Assembly (NCBI GenBank): GCA_030762175.1
Contig: CM060841.1
Span: 9,662,001-9,726,000, forward strand
DNA from: Metallyticus violacea
Taxonomy: Eukaryota; Arthropoda; Insecta; Mantodea; Metallyticidae
Direction: 5' to 3'
Length of the DNA stretch: 64,000 nucleotides
Part shown: positions 46,801 through 59,097 of the stretch, one piece after another
Numbering within the stretch: the first letter of the stretch is position 1
How the letters are laid out: each line of letters starts with the position of its first letter
Made by a program: the position numbers and the translations under genes
The notes under the pieces: generated by a model
What the model saw: only the letters and a program-made list of their open reading frames with translations
What the model was told of the DNA's origin: nothing
Databases searched by the model: none

Positions 46801-47625
46801 ATGAACAAAGCAAAGAGACTTGCGTGTATGCACATTGTGGATTATGTGAACACTTATCTACATAGAAAGAGGAGCAGGAGGAGGTGTTTTGATCTAGGGC
46901 TTTTTGGAGTAAAGCGGCCCGAAAGAGCATTTAGTCCTTATAATACGCAATTTCAGCAAATCAGTTGTTATTCATAATTAGGAATTACATTTAAGTAATT
47001 TAAAGTCAAATAATGGGTGATCATATCAGATTTGCAAACTATTAGTCAATGGGGCTCAAACATGATGGGTCCCTGCCTTATTTTACCTGTTCCTTAAATT
47101 AAATCCCTTACGAGTGCCTGTTTCTCTTTTCCTATTGATATTTACTCACGGGAGTGTAAAAAATTCATATTCCCACGTCATTAAAATGCCACACCAAAGT
47201 CCATATTTTTTTCTTTTATATAACTGAATATTACAGGATTTGAAAACAGAAGACATTCCAAAGACTTCTTTGCAGACTGCAAATATTTTTCCATCTTTTG
47301 TTGATCATTATGGGAAAACTTCAACATACAAAATTGTTGAGAAACAGTAAGGACATGTGCTCGTTCCAAATGAGTATTTCTGATAGTAAGACACAGCAAC
47401 ATAAAGCAAACCCAAATACAACAAAGGGATGAATGAGTCCAACGATAAAACCCGCATTATAATTCGGAAAATTATATGATACAGTATATGAGTCTGTACG
47501 GATGAATGAAATAAAAAATATACAAAAATTCCAGTCCAAGGTTCTAAACCAAGATACTTGATCGAACGCCGCTAGATTTTATACCAATTTATAGAAACTT
47601 AGAAACAGTGGGAAACACGCTTTAA
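43895..47625. other. Unassigned 3.7-kb AT-rich stretch
   Basis: No family recognised. Open frames at 45800-46155 (both strands) and 46364-46624 (86 codons) have no known motif. A C-run lies at 46127-46137 and a poly-T near 46200. Confidence 0.4.
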
Positions 47626-47627
47626 GA

Positions 47628-47888
47628 TACCGCCACGGGTGGCCGAGGGCGCGTACCGTGTGCGGGAGGTCTGGGATTCGAATCCTACCAGGACCGTTCT
47701 TCCTGACTGAGGTTTTTTCCAGGTTTTCCTCAGTCCTCATAAATGGCAAATGCCGGGGAGGTTCCCTAAATTTAGGCCTGGAACAATTCCTTCCTTTAAA
47801 AAAATCCTTTCCCAATATATTTATCTCATGTATCATCAGTGTACATCGCTTGTGGTGCCTCTGTAGCAAAACGGGCGTTAAACACTAA
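47628..47888 (+). mobile_element. SINE family A (copy 5)
   Basis: Well-preserved copy: head GGGTGGCCGAGGGCG with a short deletion, box B GATTCGAATCC, body CCTCAGTCCTCATAAATGGC, end GGGCGTTAAACACTA. Confidence 0.9.
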
Positions 47889-48206
47889 TCCGAACACTTC
47901 TTTTAATCCCTTGACCCGATATCTAAATGGAGTCTAGTGTCGTCGTTTCCAGTCCCGTTCTTAAAAGTCAGTACGATAAAACTAAAATTAAGAGGCTGTC
48001 TCATCCTCACTAAACCCAAATTCTGCTCTTATTAACAGAAGCAATATATCCGTAGATTTGTCAGTCAGTGAGTCAGCATTTATGATAGTACCGCATTCTC
48101 CGAAATTGATAAATGAGTGTGCAATCTGATCAATAAGTAAATATTTAGTTCTTCACTTGGTACCTGCTCTGCTTCAAACTTATATCACCAATCATCAGCA
48201 AGTTAC

Positions 48207-48457
48207 CCAAACGGGTAGCGGAGGTCCCTAAGGCACAGATTTGTGAATGAGAATTCTGCAATTCCAATCCCAATCCTTGCTCCCTTACTGCAATTTTTTT
48301 TTTCTCCCCACATTTTGATTAATTCTAATGCTGGGAAGGCACCTAAATATAGGCCTGTAATACTTCCTTTCAAAAATTCCTTTCTCAATGTAATATAATT
48401 TTATCTCATATACCTCGGTACCCATGTTTTAGAAATGAAAAAAGCGTTAAACACTAA
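48207..48457 (+). mobile_element. SINE family A (copy 6, diverged head)
   Basis: Body ATAGGCCTGTAATACTTCC and end GCGTTAAACACTAATTC. Box B is decayed (GCAATTCCAATCC). Confidence 0.82.
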
Positions 48458-48461
48458 TTCA

Positions 48462-49205
48462 AAGAATTCAACAAACAAATATTATGGAATGCCCAAATTG
48501 TCCCAAAAAGTAAACAATGCCTTCCAAAACTACGAGAAAAGAACGTCCCCTCGTGGAAAATCTGAGCAGTACTAAGGAATTTATCCTTACAATGTTTTCA
48601 TTGCTAATAAATAAATAGTACATCTGAGAAACTAGTAGAAAACTAAAAATGACTATAAATGATAGGTAAGCATCTGTAAATGTTAAGCACGAAATAAAAA
48701 AAATGGAACATTTGAAAATATGGATTTGTTTTTCAGTACATAAAATATATTGAATTCGTTACTAGTGATGTAAAAAGTGTGTTAGTATCACAGAGAGGAA
48801 GTGAATTGTAACCATTGTGGTTGAAGTACACAAGAAAAATGCCCTAGTGATAATAATTTGCTTATTAATTCAATATGGCGTTTATACAAAAATAAATAGA
48901 AAAATACATGCTACTTTTATTTTATATCTGATTATGTGAGCTTAATTTATCAGGACATTCAATTATCTGATGACTGACGAGGCAGTCGCTCACGGTCTAC
49001 ATTAGATTCGGGGTATGTAAGAGTCTGATATAGAAACGCTAGAGTGACATTGTAATAAAATATAATGCACTTAAAATATGTTGCGATCAGAATGTGCCTT
49101 CAATGTTCATATATTTATGGCATCTGTTTATGAAATTACTCATTACGCGTCTTAATTTTATTTCATAAATTCAACTAATCTCTTGACGGGTGTTATCCTT
49201 TAGTT
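48462..49205. other. Unassigned stretch
   Basis: AT-rich, no feature recognised. Confidence 0.4.
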
Positions 49206-49214
49206 CGTATAAAG

Positions 49215-49617
49215 CAGAGGTCCTTAAAGGGCGTGGCGAAAAGTATGAACACAGGAAAACAAGCTTGTGTATAAAATATGTTAGTAGTATTACTTATTAA
49301 TATGCAAACATGTAACAAATACTCAAAATTAAGATTGGTGTGCCAATAATATTACATTATCAATGCTATTAAGTGGGGAGTATGGGTTTATTAACTTCTG
49401 CACATTGTTTACTGCGGAATGCAGATAAACGCATTTTTAATTCTTGTTCTTCAGAAAGAAGTCGCTCACGTTTCTTATTTTAATGCAGGTCAGTGTCAAA
49501 CATTCTTATCCGCGCAGGTTAGTTAAAAACTGTTCCTTCTACTTTAGGAATACATCATATACCTATTCCACATGGCGAAATTGAGTTCCTCAAACCAAAA
49601 ATGTTGGAGGACCCTTG
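49215..49617. mobile_element. Small hAT-type MITE with target duplication
   Basis: The left end CAGAGGTCCTTAAA and the right end (reverse strand) CAAGGGTCCTCCAA are inverted repeats of the hAT type (consensus CAGNGNTCC). Directly outside lie eight-base flanks GTATAAAG (49207-49214) and CTCTAAAG (49618-49625), which agree at six of eight positions. hAT transposases make eight-base duplications. The 403-base body has no transposase but on the minus strand reads RERLLSEEQELKMRLSAF, similar to the C-terminal helix of some ZBED/hAT proteins. It may therefore be a deletion derivative of a coding hAT element. Confidence 0.7.
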
Positions 49618-49625
49618 CTCTAAAG

Positions 49626-50350
49626 TGTGTAGATACTGATTTACGAATCACATTATCCTGGAACTCGAAAATCTGATAATGTCTTCTCGTCTGGCAGCAC
49701 AAGTGTACTCAGTACGATCATATGAATCATAAATAAACACTAGTTATGGAAAAGAAAAAATAGGCCTAGTAATTGTCATTTAGTGTCCTTAGCAGACTTT
49801 ACTCTACTCTACTATTTTTTCTTTCTCCGTTCAAAGACACTGTATGTGGTGAGACTCAAGGCCAACGTAGTAGTTCGAAAAACCGCGGCCACCCGCACCA
49901 CCGCGATTGCATCGGTCATCAGGCAATTGGATAATCGATATTTTATATTCATTTTAAATGCCATTCAATTTTCCCACTCATTTTCTATCAGGATTCATGT
50001 TTATGCGGAAGAAATCCCCAACGCAATCCCCTACAGTTTACAGCTATTTACAATATGAAGTTTTATTTTAGGTATTTAACACTGCCCTTACTCATAGCTT
50101 ATGATTTTTGAGTAGCGTATTACAGAAGTTGCAATTCTTTGCACAAACACATAGCTCATACAAAATGTTAACGTTTTCCTTTCTTAGCGACAAACCAACT
50201 CGAATATTTTTCCATGAGTAAAATTCTCAAATTTTACTTTGGAGACAGATGGATGAAACTTAATGTAACAGCTGAACATTAGAACAGTTGTACCATTACT
50301 ATGATACTATTAGAAATTAGGGAGCTATTCACAAATTTCTAACTGTACTG
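49626..50350. other. Unassigned stretch
   Basis: An open frame of 91 codons (49783-50058) has no known motif. Confidence 0.35.
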
Positions 50351-50355
50351 TTGCA

Positions 50356-50403
50356 CAAAGAAAGAAAGAAAGAAAGAAAGAAATAAGAAAGAAAGAAAGA
50401 AAA
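50356..50403. repeat. (AAAG)n microsatellite
   Basis: About eleven AAAG units with one TAAG interruption. Confidence 0.95.
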
Positions 50404-50409
50404 CATTAC

Positions 50410-51020
50410 TCCTTCTACTAATTTCCCATTCTCCTTTCTTCCCAAACTTCCTTTCTCTCTTGTGTTTTGTTTGCCTCGTTCAATTAGGGAAGTTTAGTAA
50501 CATTTCGACCGACAAGTATGAGCCGCTTTGGGAAAATTTACTGCATTAGAGAGCAGATGCTATATTCTCTTACAGCCTCTACGATGTCGAGCTTTATCTA
50601 CCACTAAATTCTCCGGTAAAACTTGTAGGCGAAGAAGGAACGGAAACATTCCAAACTATGGAGCGAATCAAGTTCAGCGAACGTTACTGTTGATGAGAAG
50701 GATGACATCATGCGAGTGTTTAGCTTATAACTTTAGTCTGACAGTCTTGTTTTCAGGGCTGTTGCTAACGTTACCCACTTGGGCCATATGGGCCAAACAA
50801 AACTTCAGGCAACAACTTTCAGAAGTTTATTAAAGCTTAGCATAAGAACTTTGTGAAGAGTGCTTACTTTACGTTATGCAATAAAATGAGTAGATTTAAA
50901 ATATAACATTTCCCAAAAAAACTTATGGAATAACATAATTGATATTTTCTATTATAAATGAATTTTTTAAAACTATCGTTTGTAGTTACGTTGACTTTCT
51001 AAGCGACAATTGCACCTATG
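50410..51020. other. Unassigned stretch
   Basis: A 101-codon frame (50528-50833) shows no known family. Confidence 0.35.
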
Positions 51021-51023
51021 AAG

Positions 51024-51311
51024 GTAGGTCCATAAGTTTCCGGCATCGCGAATAAGGAGGATTATCGCCTTCACAAAACTCTTATCTGGTGTCATACCTT
51101 ATCTGCAAATTAAATAATTGCAGCTGTAACTTCTGCACTGCTGTGTCCAGTTGCATAAAGAAGGATATGTGAGAAGATTGTGTCATGTTCAAAATGGAGT
51201 TTCGAGCTGTCATAAGTTCTTCACAAAAGAAGGACTTACTCCAAATGAAATTAAACAGCTGTTGGTTGGTGTATATGGGGAAGCATCTCCCTCATATTCT
51301 ATCGTAAAATA
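51024..51311 (+). mobile_element. Mariner 5' fragment, same family as the 14.8-kb copy
   Basis: Starts with the terminal repeat GTAGGTCCATAAGTTTCCGG, then the 5' leader, then ATGGAGTTTCGAGCTGT with FTKEGLTPNEI, LLVGVYGEASPSYSI and a stop. The text is nearly the same as 14945-15065. It is cut off at about residue 40 of the transposase and then joins repeat A directly. Confidence 0.85.
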
Positions 51312-51326
51312 ATGAGCCAAAATGGT

Positions 51327-52000
51327 CCAGCGAATAGAAATGAAATTCAGTGAGGTAAGCACTGACCTAAGAGTGACGTTAACACAAAATTGACGGGAGC
51401 ATTTCGCGCCACTGCCCATGGATAGCGTCATTTTGTATTGTGTATAAAAGGGATAGATTTTGCACAAAAATCGCGCAGTCTCAGAATTTTCCGGGCCCAG
51501 ATATGCGTGGTTGCCATTGCCCGGAGATCAGCGGGAGAGCGGCCGAAATACCAAGTGCCAGTTCCGGCGACAACGAAGCTTGAGTGTCAATAAACACGTT
51601 TACTGCCGATACAGCATCACTAAGCTGCATTAATAATTCTATTCAATTAACAATCTCTTCGCATTCGGCACCATTTGTTAACGCAATAAATTTGTGTTTG
51701 CCAAGATTACCTTGCCTGTGGTTCGAAGTCAGATATCAGTGGTCCTAAATCTTCATGTTGTGCAAAATAAACAAGGTCAGAAACTAAATAACGAAACACC
51801 ATTTATCGTCACCTTTTGCATCGGAATTCCATGTCAGTCCCGGCTGGCTCACAGCAGCCAAAATACAGGGAAACACTCTCCAGAGAGTCTCATGAAAAAG
51901 AGTGGGGTGGTCTGCAGCAGCCGTGGCGAAACCTAGCTTAAGTTATTTCCCGCAGCAACCATACAGTCCAATTCCCACTCCTCACCAACACTCCTGTTTC
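51327..52000 (+). repeat. Repeat A, copy 2
   Basis: Plus-strand copy of the repeat at 41720-42283. It keeps the TATAAAA (51443-51449) and the CAGTC 33 bases downstream (51476), and then CTCAGAATTTTCC. A 130-base segment (51590-51690) with AATAAACACG and AATAAATTTG is absent from copy 1. The 158-codon frame of copy 1 is interrupted here by several stops. The left edge abuts the mariner fragment within 15 bases. Confidence 0.75.
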
Positions 52001-52142
52001 AATCTTAATGGTTATCTAACGTGTTAAAATCCCCTCCTAAGACCACCTCATAATTAATGTGCCAAAAATGGGTATAAATAACTACTAGTTTCGTTATAAA
52101 CTGTTCGGGCTGAATCAGTATTAAATAACGATGTCCAGGTAT

Positions 52143-52290
52143 TGCCAGTGGGTGGCCCAGACTGTTACATTTAGCACTCGCATTCAAGAGGTGCCGGTTT
52201 TAAAGTCCTTGGGACTGCCATCTTAACCTTGAGGTATTTCATGGTTTCCCCTGGTCATTTAGTGAATGCCACGAATTTTACGCAACCCCA
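52143..52290 (+). mobile_element. tRNA-derived SINE, family D (copy 1)
   Basis: GTGGGTGGCCCAGA head, weak box B GGTTTTAAAGTCC, then ATGGTTTCCCCTGGTCATTT, a body common to many insect SINEs. It shares the GGTTTCCC block and its position with the copy at 57986. Confidence 0.6.
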
Positions 52291-52294
52291 TTTC

Positions 52295-53315
52295 AGTTCA
52301 AATCATTTTCATAGTTGCATGATAGAAAGCACCGGACGAGATGAGCAGTGCTGTGTGGCGTAGGGGGGATTTTCATTTTGGAGAAAGGTCTGGTCTTGGT
52401 CTTCTGTAGAATGTGCTTGGGACTCTCTGAAAAAGTTAGGTGCCCCGCCTAGTCCATTTATCGCTGCCCCTGGATCTGCTCATATGATTTTTTCCATATC
52501 TTATTCTTTTCTCCCCGAAGCGTTCCTTTGAGAGGCAGGTACAAAAGTCGAAACATCTTCCTTCCTCCAATAATATCCTATACTGCCCTATCATATGTCC
52601 AAGTATTGACTGAACTTTAGAACGAGTTTATGGGATCAAGTTTCACGATGCAAATTAACTTCGAATGCATTAAAAACCGTGATCACATTTTTCTTAAAAT
52701 TAACTGAAATTATTTTGCGTGTTTTGCAACCTATAAATATCTTTGTATTGAGTGTAGGGAAGGAAGTTTGCCAAGAACGACTATCCGACAATTTTTTAAT
52801 TCCATTTACAGACAATGGTTTAAAAAGAGTGGATGATTTGGAAACTCTTAGACTACTATGCAATTACGGTTACTGCATTAAATCATACTATTACATAAAC
52901 TGAACCACGTTGCAGAAATTGTGCCTCAGAGCTAATTAGAGAAAGAGAATTAATTGTACTGAAAAAAATAGTAAACTCAACAAAAGTGATAATAATCAGC
53001 TGAAAAAGAACATTCAGATAGTTAAGGATTTTACTTAGAACTTAAACTAAATGGCACAGAAGGATAGAATAAACAAATGGCTTGTAATATCCAAGGGGAA
53101 ATCTGCTTTAGGTGCATTCTATTATTCCGCGCTGTGGAGAGGGTACCAAACCCTTGCTTACTTGTTGACTTTGTTGACAGTCGCAGTCATAGCGCAGATG
53201 TTCCCGCGTGTACGTTGTGCTGTTCGTTTCTTAATTCGACAGTATAAATACAGTGTATTTTGCCTCGTGTGTTTACAACGGCACAACATGTATGTATTTA
53301 TGTACGATTCTTGTA
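52295..53315. other. Unassigned stretch
   Basis: Overlapping opposite-strand frames at 52636-52903 have no known motif. Confidence 0.35.
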
Positions 53316-53319
53316 TGTG

Positions 53320-53600
53320 GTTTCCACAAGACAGAGTTATTAGTAGGGATTTGTGGTCCCCTCGGTCCCACAATTTAATAACCTGCCATTATTGTCTCTG
53401 AGGTAAATCAGGAAATGTCATATACAAGACGAACGAGACACCATACAAGAACTCAAAGATAATATTCGTCAGGAAATTCTCAAGATGAACTATAGTAAGT
53501 GATGAAAATTTTCCTAAAGAGATGCCAAAAATGTGTGGAGAATGAAAGCGGGCAGTTCAAGCCTCTTTTAATAATTTGGTAAGTAACGAGTCTCTTAAAT
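53320..53600 (+). pseudogene. Mariner-like transposase C-terminal fragment
   Basis: The plus strand reads QDRVISRDLWSPRSHNLITC (53330-53390), where the family has V-IS-x-WPPRSPDLTPCDY. The third aspartate position reads N. A second frame continues with PYKNSK-like and then DNIRQEILKMNYS and VENGSGQF (about 53455-53565), the usual C-terminal IEELK-NI-I...NGGHF order. The first two catalytic aspartates and the DNA-binding head are missing. The 116-codon frame beginning at 53051 contains this block only in its last 25 residues; the rest shows no match. Confidence 0.65.
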
Positions 53601-53604
53601 TGGT

Positions 53605-54845
53605 TTGCGTATCGTCATATGGTTGGTTTGGTTTATTGTTTAATCCTCCCGCTAATCACCGAGAGCATGCTGGCGGGCTAACCCGCTAACGAGCGGCGCG
53701 CTTGCTCCGGGAAAGCAAAACTTACCACATGGTATTAGGTATAATATAACACCAATGTTGGGCACTAACAAATTATAATTTTAAGATGCATTAATTCTAG
53801 AGTCATGTGTCAATACTAGTTCGTATATAATAACAGAAATTACAGTTCACCCAAAATATATTAACTCATCCAGTAAACCAACCTTAGCAACACAAGTATG
53901 AGAGTTCGTGTTAATAATTGTGAAAACAATATAGTAAATTGTTCAGCCCTAATAGGGTAAATTGTGCTGGGGATGGTAAATTAAGCTAAATTACTGTAGA
54001 AAACTCTATTGACTGTTAGTGAAAAGAGGAAGAAAGACTGTCTACTGGAACATTACAAATGATGTTCTGTAACGGGTGATAAATTGGAAAAACTCCGCCT
54101 GAGCTGCCAAGTCAATTGAGCAAAATAAACTAGGATAATAGACAGAAGAAACCCAAGATTACAACACTGGAGCATGGTCCATAGGATGAAGAACAGGCAT
54201 TGGTGGATAGCTGTACTTTCGAGGAGGCCTGTGTGATGTGTAAAGATATGTATCAAACACTCCCAGAAATATACAGCTATATGTACAGTAAATCTAAGCT
54301 TAAAGAAACAAAACGTATCAAATCTGGATTTATAGCAGATTACACTGTTTCTTTTTAATGTTACGAGAAATAAGGATGAATACTCCAAAGTGCACGGTTA
54401 AACATATAACTCAGTTCTAGAATCACCAATGGTGTATATATAAAAGTTTGTGATTAATATAGAAAGTTTGACTCACGAATAACAAAAATGTATTACGCAA
54501 ATATTATTTACTGACATAAGAAGGTCAAATTCATGTTAAACCTATCGCAAAAAATATTTTCATCAAGAGAAATATAGCGTGTTTGCAAAGTATTTTCAAC
54601 ATCATCAGCTCTAAATTTCAAAGCAGCAAGGTATTGTAGTTGTGAATTTTGGGTTAAAAACCCCTCAAAGTTTTCTTTCGTTAGATGTCAAGTATGCTGA
54701 ACAAATGAGGCCACAATTCCAGAAAATCGCCACTTCACAGGAGAACCTGAGTTTATGTAGACAAGATCAAAACATAGGTCATTATTTACACAAACTGCTA
54801 ACGATGCACAATTTAAAAATATTGAAAACATTGAACATTAACAAT
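53605..54845. other. Unassigned stretch
   Basis: GC-richer patch at 53640-53710. A 111-codon minus frame (54053-54388) is Phe/Leu/Ser-rich with no known motif. Confidence 0.35.
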
Positions 54846-54849
54846 TAAC

Positions 54850-55112
54850 AAGGGAACCGCTTCGGTTGGATAAGGGAGATCTCATGAGCGGGAGATCTGG
54901 AATTTGATTTCTGCCTGGACTTTGCTCGCTAACTGAGGTTTTACCAGGATTTCCTCAGTCCTCATAAATGGCAAATGCCGAGAAGATACTCTAAATGCCT
55001 GGAAGCTTCCTTACTTAAAAAATCCCTCTTTAAGTTATGAATTCATCTAATGCATCAACAGTACCCATCACCTGTAATACCTCAGCAGTAAAAACGGATG
55101 TTAAACACTATT
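54850..55112 (+). mobile_element. SINE family A (copy 7)
   Basis: Body TTCCTCAGTCCTCATAAATG and end GATGTTAAACACTATTT. The head is decayed, with box B as GGAATTTGATTTC. Confidence 0.85.
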
Positions 55113-55114
55113 TA

Positions 55115-56035
55115 AAATAGGACACTTGGAGAATTAACAAAAGCCTTCCTAAATTTAACTGTAGTTGTTATTTTGCCATCAAATAATACATAACGTACCC
55201 TTTTGCGGCTGATTTCAACGCAATTTCGTCTGCCACCAACAACGGGGATGGGCACTGCCGGCCACTAGAACTTCACACACTGGAGGTACATTACCGGTCA
55301 CACCATCTGCTAGAATAAGATGAGAAGCAGGGAACAGAAATTTTAATGGGGCAGTAGCTATGCAATACAGTCTGCCACAGGGGAGGTGACGCAATTTGAT
55401 TTATTTATTCTTTTTCATCTTCACTTTTAGCTTAATGAATATTATATACTCCTCCTAAGTGAAATTGAATGTTGTCTTTGTAATTTCATTTAAATTGTAG
55501 TATTTTTCTTCCATAATATTTTCAAGAATGGTTGAAAACTGTGGACTATCACCATCTGCGGGCATATTATTTGCAAACTTATCGTTTTAAACACATTTTT
55601 ATTTTAAACAGGTTATGTATTCCTGTGTCTACATATTCAAGGCATTAATATAAGCATGGTTACGAGCCGTCTAGGTGTTTTTTCAATAATAAATAAGTTA
55701 CCATTAATATTGAGGTAAAATAATTATTACTATTAAGTTTAGGCCATCTTAACCCAGTGTCTAAAAAGTTTGATTGGAATCTGTCTGGTACGACCGAAAT
55801 AATTTCCTTGTAACTTTAAAATGTTAAACGAATTTTAATCCTTTTCTCCCCAATAGCTGCTGTTAATTCAGCCCTGCTTTTTTATCTTTACAAGGGGCTA
55901 TACAATACTGCTATTAAGTAAATTATCAGTGTGTTATATAATAAATGTATTAATAGTGTTGTGATCATAATAATAACTCAGAAAGGCAACATACATTTTG
56001 TCTAAGGAAATTACACCCTTAAGACTTTCCATTTC
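55115..56035. other. Unassigned AT-rich stretch
   Basis: No feature recognised. Confidence 0.4.
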
Positions 56036-56038
56036 TTC

Positions 56039-56428
56039 TTACAGAAAGAGAGAATATAGGTCAGCTTTACGAGGGGTTCCTTCCAGAGCTGCAACACAAA
56101 ACTCTGCCTCCAGGAGGTCGTAAGAAGGGTGGAAATGATTAGGATTTTCGCTCTTCCCCCATACTTTCGTCCCCTTTCCTCTCCATTCAACAGTAAATTT
56201 AAAACCTAGTGACTTGATCAAGATTGCCATACCCATTAATCTTAGTTGCAAGGTTGTAAGGCATCTTCCCTCCAACAACCCGCAGTAGTTACAATACTGT
56301 CTCGGAGCTGCACAGAACGAACGGTATATAAGCTCAGTTCGCTTGGCTACCAGTGGTCGCTGAGAGTGTACTATCATGATTAAGGTTTTGCATTCGCTTA
56401 AGCTGTAGCGAAGAAGCATGGAAAGCAC
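56039..56428 (-). other. Open frame of 129 codons with TATA-like sequence, status unclear
   Basis: The frame is above average for random AT-rich DNA and contains KSLGFKFTVEWRGKGTKV and HPSYDLLEAEFCVAALEG. No family is recognised. A TATATA lies inside the frame at about 56324-56330, and a donor-like GTAAGA follows the last codons at the 56040 side. It could be a promoter and 5' leader of a transcript, part of an unknown mobile element, or chance. No second copy was found in this window. Confidence 0.25.
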
Positions 56429-56434
56429 CCAGCT

Positions 56435-57480
56435 CCCAAGATTGCAACTAGTAGTTTTAAGGAGGCTGCATTTCGGTAAGGGAGGAAATGGAAGGAGAAT
56501 ACTAATGTAACTGATACAAAAGTATCTTCTTTCTCCTCCTGCTCCATTCGTTTTCTTCCTCGTTCCTTTGCTTTATGGGAGATATCTCTAGTGACAGAGA
56601 CAGGGTTAACTTTTCGGTTTACGTCACCAAAAGGAAGAGGAAACAGAAAAGAGAAGTTGGCTTCAACTAGAATTAATGGAATTGATTTTTAGATGCTAGC
56701 TTTATTTATTACTCAGCGATGGATTCCTATTAACCGTTTCAGTGCCCAAAAGTTTTACGCATAAGAGTTGAGCAGAAAGGTAATGGGATGGGACAAAATT
56801 CATTGGTAAGAGCTGGACTGCGAAGGGATAAAATGGCACGCATATTGTATCTCGTTGAATGAAAGAACACAAAATAAAAAGTATGGGCACCTTAAAGATG
56901 GAGGATAGCAAAGGAATTGCTGAATATGGTGTAGATAGAAGGATTAAGATGAAGACAACATGCATACTAAGTTGTCCGGATAAAATAATGATTTTTAGCC
57001 GCTTTGTTAGCCATGGTCTCGTTCACTGCAGCGATTGGAGCACCTGGACCGCTTTGCTTTGTTGTTGAAACACAACCCTCCTTAAACTCTTTGAACTACC
57101 GAAGTTCGGTTGATTGTGGCAGAATATTTCCGCCATATGATATCGCATAAACTTCCATACTGGGTTTCTGCAGACGGAAGCAAAATTTATGAAGAGCATA
57201 TTACCCGTTACGACGACTATATTTTACGCAACCGACTGGTAAACACTCGTTCTTTGCTGCAATCCTGTACTAAGACACATGCGTCTGCGCGTTTCCATTT
57301 TTTTCCACCAATGACGTGAGATCTGTTCTCATGAAAAATTGATTCACTGCCATATCTCACTCTTTATTGACTAGTGCTTGTGAGATTAATTTATTTTTAA
57401 TCGCTAATTACGCCTTTGTAAGAAACATAATACACAGTTTATGATATAATACTTCAAATACTTATAAATCATTGTAGATA
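56435..57480. other. Unassigned stretch
   Basis: Short open frames (56702-56965, 56859-57068, 57110-57319) have no known motif. Confidence 0.35.
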
Positions 57481-57484
57481 CATG

Positions 57485-57795
<311 letters not shown>

Positions 57796-57985
57796 TTGCA
57801 CCTTGATACTGGCATCATTATGATAACATTGCCAACTTGTTAAATGTTTCATTGTACAATTACTAAGACCTATTACATATTTTCAAAATAAGTCTAATTT
57901 AGGCCGAGTTGGTAAGAGTGAAGGCAAAGCCACTTTTTCGCAAATATAACGTAAAAGGATTCACATTGTGTGTAAACGAATGTTT

Positions 57986-58216
57986 TACCGAGCGGGCTCA
58001 AGAGGTAACATCTGGGAATCCGCATTTGGTAGGTTTCGGGTTCAAACCCTTGGAGAAGGCCACCCTGACCATGGTTTCCCTTGATCGCTGTTGGGATGGA
58101 TCGTTACTTTCCATGGATTTTCCGCTCTCCCATTTGATATCGTTTCATTCCGTTGCTTCCGTTATAAGACTTAAAGTGCCAGGCTGGTGCGGTATGACGG
58201 AGGCTTGCACTGTTTA
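57986..58216 (+). mobile_element. tRNA-derived SINE, family D (copy 2)
   Basis: Head GAGCGGGCTCAAGAGGTAAC, box B TCGGGTTCAAACCC, then ACCATGGTTTCCCTTGATC. The head is better preserved than in the copy at 52143. Confidence 0.65.
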
Positions 58217-58283
58217 AAGCTTTCTGCCCAGTGATCCTTCTGAAGCATTAAAAGGAACAGAATAAAAACTCCAAAAACAAGTA

Positions 58284-58345
58284 TTGGAAATCACATTTGT
58301 AATAAATGTGATTTCCAACATCGACATTTTGTAATAAATGTCGAT
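58284..58345. repeat. Two adjacent perfect hairpins
   Basis: Hairpin 1: TTGGAAATCACATTT (58284-58298), loop GTAAT, perfect complement to 58318. Hairpin 2: ATCGACATTT (58320-58329), loop TGTAAT, perfect complement to 58345. Both have GTAAT in the loop and ATTT/AAAT at the base of the loop. Confidence 0.92.
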
Positions 58346-58349
58346 CAGA

Positions 58350-59090
58350 ATACAGCAAAGCGACTAATATTTATTTAAAAAACGAAAAAGGAACTGGATT
58401 AATGACCACTAGTTTCAAAATAAATCCAGTTTGTTTCTCTTACACTAGAGGAATATACATTGCTATAATGTTTTATCTAGCCATTTTTAACCATTATTTC
58501 TTTCTTGTTTAATTATATAATACATCATTGATGTCAAAATGCTATAGCTACGGCCTTCTGCGTAGTTATAAAACTGATATACACTGCAACAAACATTATG
58601 CTCTTCCGCGTTTATGCTGTGTTGGAACGGTGGGGAAGAGGAAGAGAAAAGGAGCTATAGCTGGACATGGACAGTGGAGTGTGCTACCATCATAGTATAA
58701 CAATTACATAAACAATATAAAGTATTATTGGTTTAAGTCTGTTATAGCTAGCTGTCTGTTGATAATTTTTTGAATAATGGCCTAAACAACAGGCTAAACT
58801 GGATTGATATTTACAAAGGATGAGATGTTTGCGCTGTGGTTAACAACCAAGTGCATTTGATGACATCGCATTACGGGTAATAACAATGCGGAAGTTGGTT
58901 GGCTTACAGCAAAACATCATGTGACGTCATTACTCTCGCAACTTACATCCACTATTCCCTCCATCTCACCTGGCCAAAACAGACGATAGGTAAAAAAGCA
59001 GGTCGAATCATAAAAATCATAGCCAAATGCATGTACAAACCTAGCCAATAAACCAAGAGGTTCCAAGAAAAATATTTAATTTTTTGTATT
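58350..59090. other. Unassigned stretch
   Basis: No feature recognised. Confidence 0.4.
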
Positions 59091-59097
59091 TCATTAA

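Noticed and set aside
53051..53325. N-terminal part of the 116-codon frame as a membrane protein
   Set aside because: Only the last 25 residues match a transposase. The hydrophobic part shows no family and no upstream support.
54053..54388. 111-codon Phe/Leu-rich minus frame as a host gene
   Set aside because: No motif, no start context or splice structure that stands out, and a composition typical of AT-rich noise.
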